Shown: in pieces, positions 60,098 to 64,000 of the stretch
Numbering within the stretch: the first letter of the stretch is position 1
How the letters are laid out: each line of letters begins with the position of its first letter
Notes under the pieces: model-generated
Databases searched by the model: none
Told to the model about the DNA's origin: nothing
The model's input: only the letters and a program-made list of their open reading frames with translations
Position numbers and translations under genes: made by a program
Origin: JANSWP01 sp041941305
Lineage (GTDB): Bacteria > Bacteroidota > Bacteroidia > Chitinophagales > Saprospiraceae
Length of the DNA: 64,000 bases
Reading direction: 5' to 3'
Assembly (NCBI GenBank): GCA_041941305.1
Contig: JBGTQJ010000004.1
Coordinates: forward strand, 225,748-289,747

Positions 60098-61228
60098 ATG
60101 CAAGAATTAATCGATTTCCGCCAGGAACTCCATCGGCATCCTGAATTGTCAGGGCACGAAAAAAATACAGCCAAAAGAGTAGCTGACATCTTGAATCAAT
60201 TCAATCCCACCAAGCTCCTTGAGAATATTGGTGGTTATGGGCTCGTTGCCCTTTTTGAATTTCCCAGGAAAGGTCCAACGGTTCTTTTTCGTTGTGAATT
60301 GGATGCCCTTCCCATTCAGGAGAAAAATACATTTGCCCATTCTTCAACCGTACAATCTGTTGCTCACAAATGTGGGCATGATGGACACATGGCAATCCTC
60401 TGTGGATTGGCTCAATCCATTCATCAAAATCAGCCCGAAAGCGGAACGCTTATTTTGCTATTTCAGCCAGCGGAAGAAACAGGGCGGGGAGCCAAAGCCA
60501 TGTTGGAAGATCCAAAGTTTAAAGAAGTTCAACCCGATTTTGTCTTTTCCTTACACAATTTACCAGGCATGCCCATGCATCAGATTTTATGGACAAGAGG
60601 GCAATTTACCCCCACGGTACATAGTGTAGCCATAACCCTTAAAGGAAAATCCTGCCACGCCTCCGAACCAGAAAATGGCATCAACCCTGCAACCGCAATT
60701 GCCGAAATTGTTCAAGGGTTCAAAGCTTTGGAGATTCCGGATAATACCCGCGATGATTTTACCCTGCTTACTCCCATCCATATCACAATGGGGCAAAAAG
60801 ACTACGGAATTTCTGCAGGGGCTGGTGAACTTCATTATACCCTGAGATGTCGAAGTACCGAGCAGATGGATCGGGTCGTCAAAAATTGTTATGCCTTTCT
60901 TGAAAAGACTTGTGCTACCTACCAACTCAGTTATGATACTGACTGGTTTGATTATTTCCCCTCTGTGAAAAATGATGATTTCTGTAATGACTGTTTACTT
61001 ACTGCTATAAAATCCAAGGAATTGGAAAGTATTGAATCCATTACTGGCTGTAAATTCGGTGAAGACTTTGGCTTTTTTACACAGCAATATCCAGGTACTA
61101 TGTTTGGCTTAGGTGCGGGACTTGAAACCCCCGCTTTACACCATGATGATTATGACTTTCCAGATGAATTGATAGCAACTGGAGTCGGCTTATTTAGGAG
61201 CATTTATGAGATCGTTCAGAAAAAATAA
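60098..61228 (+). CDS. M20D family amidohydrolase
   Basis: A 376-residue zinc-dependent hydrolase of the M20D (hippurate/IAA-amino-acid hydrolase) group. It has LHRHPELSGHEKNTAKRVADIL, the metal ligands in HKCGHDGHMA, PAEETGRGAKAMLEDP with the catalytic Glu pair, and SLHNLPGMP. A dimerisation domain (HSVAITLKGKSCHASEPENGINPA) and the C-terminal metal ligand in PALHHDDYDFPDELI follow. It probably removes N-acyl groups from amino acids; the substrate is unknown. It is likely cotranscribed with metF. Confidence 0.92.
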   Translation: MQELIDFRQELHRHPELSGHEKNTAKRVADILNQFNPTKLLENIGGYGLVALFEFPRKGPTVLFRCELDALPIQEKNTFAHSSTVQSVAHKCGHDGHMAILCGLAQSIHQNQPESGTLILLFQPAEETGRGAKAMLEDPKFKEVQPDFVFSLHNLPGMPMHQILWTRGQFTPTVHSVAITLKGKSCHASEPENGINPATAIAEIVQGFKALEIPDNTRDDFTLLTPIHITMGQKDYGISAGAGELHYTLRCRSTEQMDRVVKNCYAFLEKTCATYQLSYDTDWFDYFPSVKNDDFCNDCLLTAIKSKELESIESITGCKFGEDFGFFTQQYPGTMFGLGAGLETPALHHDDYDFPDELIATGVGLFRSIYEIVQKK

Positions 61229-61234
61229 AATCTC

Positions 61235-61261
61235 ACCTACTCAAGATTTTTTTGGGTAGGT
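61235..61261 (+). terminator. Weak terminator after the M20 gene
   Basis: acctactcaa (61235-61244) pairs with ttgggtaggt (61252-61261) in a 10-bp stem with one G-T pair; the T tract lies in the loop instead of after the stem, so termination may be inefficient. Confidence 0.35.
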
Positions 61262-61306
61262 TGGCTTTCTTGGAAGTATATTTGTGCGGTACAATCTATC
61301 ACCAAA

Positions 61307-62635
61307 ATGAAAGCCAACGAAACCCGTCACAATGATCCTCCCTTTCCCGAATGGTTAAAAGAGCAACAGCACCATAGTTGGCAAATAGAGATTTTAATTT
61401 CTGGCGGGTTTATCTTTTTTCTTGCCCAATTACCAGATTTCTTCAAGGAATTTTTACTCCAGGCTGCCCAGGGCATGGAACTAGGTCCTGGAATTGTGAT
61501 TTTGGTTGCTGGAGGGTACATGTTTAGTAGAGCTTTATTGATAGGTTTTGCCATTAATTTGATTTTCAGGACCCTCTGGTTAGGGTTTTTGGGGATTAAT
61601 TTTGCTTTCCCAAAAGGAATTGATTATGAAAGGTTGGGCTATTCCGAATATTTTAATGAAAAAATAAAAAAAACACCATCCGTTGTCACTCGCATTATTG
61701 ACTTTGAAAAAATATGCAGCCTGTCTTACTCTATTGCTATATTAATTACATTGATGTCGATTGGACTTTTTCTACTGCTTTCTGCTTTAATGGTTTTGCT
61801 TTCCAAAGTAACCATTTCGATTGATTCCCCCCTTTTTGGTTACTCCTGTATGGTATTAATTGCGCTAATGATACTTGGCTTTTTGGATTTCCTGTTTTTT
61901 GGATTCCTAAAAAAATCTGAGAGCGTTTCCAGATTTTATTTTCCTTTCTACAAACTCTTTGGCTGGCTAAGTCTTTCCTTTTTGTATCGGAAAGAGTGGT
62001 TCACGCTCATTTCGAATCTGAATCGTTGGAAGGTTTATTTGATTTTTCTAGTTTATTTTTCAGTCGCCTTTTTGATAAGCACTACTGAAATGAGTCGGTA
62101 TATCTCTGGGGGAATTCCAAGTTTTGATTTGACTGAGGAGCGAAGGTTTGCTGATTTTCGGAATTCCTACCAAATTCTCTCAAGATCCCGATATGAAAAT
62201 ATGTTGCAACCCAATGACAAAATATTCAATGCTTGTCTGGAGAGTGAAATTTTAGGGGATGGATATTCTTCCATTTTTGTGGCCTACAAAAAGAGATTTG
62301 ATCCAGCCCTCGCTGTACTTTTTGAAGAAAATGGAGTGGAAATGAGGCATGATTCTATTCGAAAACTTAGCTGGAATGGATTTTTGAAGAATGATACCCT
62401 CCTGGCTTCAACGCTTTCAATATTTTTTGAAATTCATATTGATGAACAAATAATTGAATCGACAGATTGGTTTATTCAGAATCATCCAAAGACTAAAGAG
62501 AGAGGATTTAGAGGATATTTTAGATTGGACAGCATTGAATCAGGACGCCATCGTCTTGATATCTATCACAAAGTGCTCAAAAACGATACTTTAGCTAACA
62601 ACCGATTTAATTCTTTTCAATTTTTTAAGGAATAG
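61307..62635 (+). CDS. Multi-pass membrane protein of unknown function
   Basis: A 442-residue protein with about six hydrophobic helices in the first 270 residues (for example ISGGFIFFLAQLPDFFKEFLL, MSIGLFLLLSALMVLLSKV, VLIALMILGFLDFLFFGFL, WKVYLIFLVYFSVAFLIS). A soluble C-terminal domain of about 170 residues begins near GIPSFDLTEERRFADF. No domain was recognised. The membrane-plus-extracytoplasmic layout and basic linker give no function. Confidence 0.65.
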   Translation: MKANETRHNDPPFPEWLKEQQHHSWQIEILISGGFIFFLAQLPDFFKEFLLQAAQGMELGPGIVILVAGGYMFSRALLIGFAINLIFRTLWLGFLGINFAFPKGIDYERLGYSEYFNEKIKKTPSVVTRIIDFEKICSLSYSIAILITLMSIGLFLLLSALMVLLSKVTISIDSPLFGYSCMVLIALMILGFLDFLFFGFLKKSESVSRFYFPFYKLFGWLSLSFLYRKEWFTLISNLNRWKVYLIFLVYFSVAFLISTTEMSRYISGGIPSFDLTEERRFADFRNSYQILSRSRYENMLQPNDKIFNACLESEILGDGYSSIFVAYKKRFDPALAVLFEENGVEMRHDSIRKLSWNGFLKNDTLLASTLSIFFEIHIDEQIIESTDWFIQNHPKTKERGFRGYFRLDSIESGRHRLDIYHKVLKNDTLANNRFNSFQFFKE

Positions 62636-62640
62636 TAATC

Positions 62641-62830
62641 CTGGTTTCTGGTTTACTGTGTACTGGTTTCTGGTAACTGGAAAATAAAGAATCTGGATTT
62701 TTTTTTTGAAACCAGTCAATTTATTCAAGTACAAGCACCCAACAAACCAGCACCCAGAACCCAGAACCAAGCACCCAGAACCCAGAACCAAGCACCCAGA
62801 ACCCAGAACCAAGCACCCAGAACCCAGAAA
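62641..62830. repeat. Word-type palindrome with 21-bp tandem repeat
   Basis: A left part built of ctggtttctggtttactg words (62641-62680) faces a right part containing four copies of a 21-bp unit, caagcacccagaacccagaac (62747-62830; the first and last copies differ by a base or two). The words ggtttctgg and cccagaaacc-like strings are complementary, so the region can fold. The tandem part lies just before the LpxL-like gene. Confidence 0.75.
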
Positions 62831-62859
62831 CATCCTAATAAACGAATCACTTTTAAATC

Positions 62860-63723
62860 GTGAGCAAAATTCTGTATTACATTTCTCTTCCTTTGCTTTA
62901 CGGGCTCGCTTCCTTGCCGCTGGTAATATTGTATAGGGTATCTGATTTTATTTTTTTGATCTTGTATTACTTTGTAGGCTATCGAAAAAAAGTGGTTACA
63001 CAGAATCTCAAGAATGCCTTTCCCCAAAATACGGAGAAAGAATTATTGATGATTCGCAGAAAGTTTTACCAATATTTTTGTGATTTCATCATTGAAACTT
63101 TAAAAACACTTACCATAACCGAAAGGGAGTTGAGAAAGCGTATTCTTTTTGAAGACATTTCACTCTTTCAGCATTATTTCCAAAAAGATCAGTCTGTCAT
63201 TGTTGTGCTGGGGCATATGGGAAACTGGGAATGGGGTGGGGCTCGTTTTGCTTTGGAGCCAGTACATCCACTTTATGTATTGTATCATCCATTGAAAAAT
63301 CCTCATTTCGAAAAACTGGTACTTAAGATGCGAACGCGATTGGGTTATCACCTGTATCCAATGCAACAAGCCTATAGAGAAATGGTATCTGCCAAAGACC
63401 AAACAACCGCCACGGCTTTTATTGCGGATCAAACGCCCTCAAATAAAAATGCCATTTGGTTGAACTTTTTAAATCAAAAAACCCTTGTTTTTGCCGGAAC
63501 CGAAAAAATTGCCAAAAAACTGGACTATCCTGTCATATATGTTTCAGTTAGACGAAAAAAAAGAGGCTTATACGGCATACATTCAGAATTGCTTTTCGAA
63601 AATCCCGGAGAAACTGCCGAAAATGAGATTTCAATAGCACATACCCAACGCCTGGAAAGAGATATACAAGCGCAGCCAGAAATTTGGTTATGGTCACATC
63701 GAAGGTGGAAACACCAGCCCTGA
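62860..63723 (+). CDS. Lipid A / lysophospholipid acyltransferase (LpxL/HtrB-like)
   Basis: A 287-residue acyltransferase starting with GTG. It has an N-terminal membrane helix (LPLLYGLASLPLVILYRVSDFIFLILYYFVG), RKKVVTQNLKNAFPQNTEKELLMIRRKFYQYF typical of the HtrB family, and the catalytic HxxxxE-like block GHMGNWEWGG. ADQTPSNKNAIWLNFLNQKTLVFAGTEKIAKKLDYPVIYVSVRRKKRG and the end motif TQRLERDIQAQPEIWLWSHRRWK complete it. It adds secondary acyl chains to lipid A precursors at the inner membrane. The presumed promoter lies within or before the tandem repeat. Confidence 0.9.
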   Translation: MSKILYYISLPLLYGLASLPLVILYRVSDFIFLILYYFVGYRKKVVTQNLKNAFPQNTEKELLMIRRKFYQYFCDFIIETLKTLTITERELRKRILFEDISLFQHYFQKDQSVIVVLGHMGNWEWGGARFALEPVHPLYVLYHPLKNPHFEKLVLKMRTRLGYHLYPMQQAYREMVSAKDQTTATAFIADQTPSNKNAIWLNFLNQKTLVFAGTEKIAKKLDYPVIYVSVRRKKRGLYGIHSELLFENPGETAENEISIAHTQRLERDIQAQPEIWLWSHRRWKHQP

Positions 63724-63786
63724 AAGTGCATTTTGAAAGTTTTTTTCAATGATTTGAAAAAAAAATGATTTTTTTTTGGAAAAGAT

Positions 63787-63817
63787 TTGCACAAATAAAA
63801 AATAGATGTACTTTTGC
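63787..63817 (+). promoter_or_regulatory. Strong promoter, probably of an rRNA operon
   Basis: TTTG (63787-63790), 19 bp, then TACTTTTG (63810-63817): an essentially perfect match to the Bacteroidota TTTG-N19-TAnnTTTG consensus, preceded by long A/T runs. It is the best promoter in the window and starts transcription near 63823. Confidence 0.75.
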
Positions 63818-63822
63818 ACCCG

Positions 63823-64000
63823 CTTTGAAAAAAAGCAGTCATTTTTTTGAAGTTTTTGACATAAAAAATAAAGGGACATTTTCAGAATAACAAGAAGATG
63901 TTTAGGCGAAAATGCTCCCAAAAAGTTCATTGACACAAATGGAAGAGAGAGAGAAGTAAGAATAAGAGTGCAAGAATAAACTTATGCGGATTTTTTTGGA
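63823..64000 (+). ncRNA. Leader of a probable rRNA operon (16S expected just beyond the window)
   Basis: No ORF is present. The sequence aaaaagttcattgacaca (from about 63921), followed by agtaagaataagagtgcaag, resembles the GTTCATTGACAT...AAGTAAG...AAGAGTG elements of Bacteroidota pre-rRNA leaders. The last bases, ttttttgga, would precede the 16S start gagtttgatcctgg. The 16S itself is not in the window, so this is inferred. Confidence 0.55.

Noticed and set aside
62747..62830. Possible CRISPR array at the 21-bp repeats
   Set aside because: The units are directly adjacent with no spacers, and no cas genes are present.

Overview
The window is chromosomal DNA of a Bacteroidota bacterium, most likely of the Saprospiraceae type. 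The evidence is the AT-rich composition, several secreted proteins with type IX secretion (T9SS) C-terminal sorting tails, SprB-repeat and Spondin_N proteins, a complete Bat (MoxR/vWA) operon, promoters of the TTTG-N19-TAnnTTTG type, almost no Shine-Dalgarno sequences, and an effector-associated (EAD11-like) domain. No tRNA, CRISPR array, prophage or complete insertion sequence was seen. The right edge carries a strong promoter and a leader resembling Bacteroidota rRNA operon leaders, so the 16S rRNA gene probably starts just beyond the window.

Layout: 1-5.6 kb holds small envelope proteins (OB-fold, YceI, DUF5777 porin-like), an S41 protease and an AlkC-like DNA repair protein. 5.9-15.0 kb is the Bat operon: moxR, DUF58, a BatD-like anchor protein, batA, batB, batC, batD, batE. 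15.1-18.7 kb has an EAD11-TM-DUF1573 protein, a carboxypeptidase-regulatory-domain protein and an IPT/NHL lipoprotein. 18.9-35.3 kb is rich in surface proteins: a lipoprotein, T9SS cargo, a two-component system facing a spondin-domain lipoprotein, a 1760-residue SprB-repeat protein and an outer-membrane beta-barrel receptor. 37.1-42.1 kb (minus strand) is a sulfate/sulfite assimilation operon: sulfite reductase, uroporphyrinogen-III methyltransferase, precorrin-2 dehydrogenase, APS reductase. 42.2-51.1 kb has a nuclease-trypsin-LTD fusion, an OmpA/PKD protein, an FAD oxidoreductase, MmcQ, trmD and FKBP. 51.5-63.7 kb has AsmA-like, T9SS, Uma2, LytS-type kinase, amidase, metF, M20 hydrolase, membrane protein and LpxL-like genes.

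The most interesting system lies in 41.5-42.1 kb. Two separate tiny ORFs on the minus strand, 18 and 26 codons long, contain runs of Cys codons (6 in a row; 8 in total). Each is followed by a perfect intrinsic terminator, and the last codons of each ORF can pair with the 5' arm and loop of that terminator. This is the arrangement of ribosome-mediated transcription attenuation responding to charged Cys-tRNA. One controls sulfite reductase; the other controls a 50-residue single-pass membrane peptide of unknown function. Two other regulatory or genomic signals stand out. The first is a pair of TATCAC-N5-TATCAC direct-repeat boxes between the OmpR-type regulator and the spondin lipoprotein gene. 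The second is a large set of non-coding palindromic intergenic elements: long cruciform elements, three of which share a core sequence; hairpins made of short repeated words; and a 121-bp element inserted with a 5-bp target duplication.
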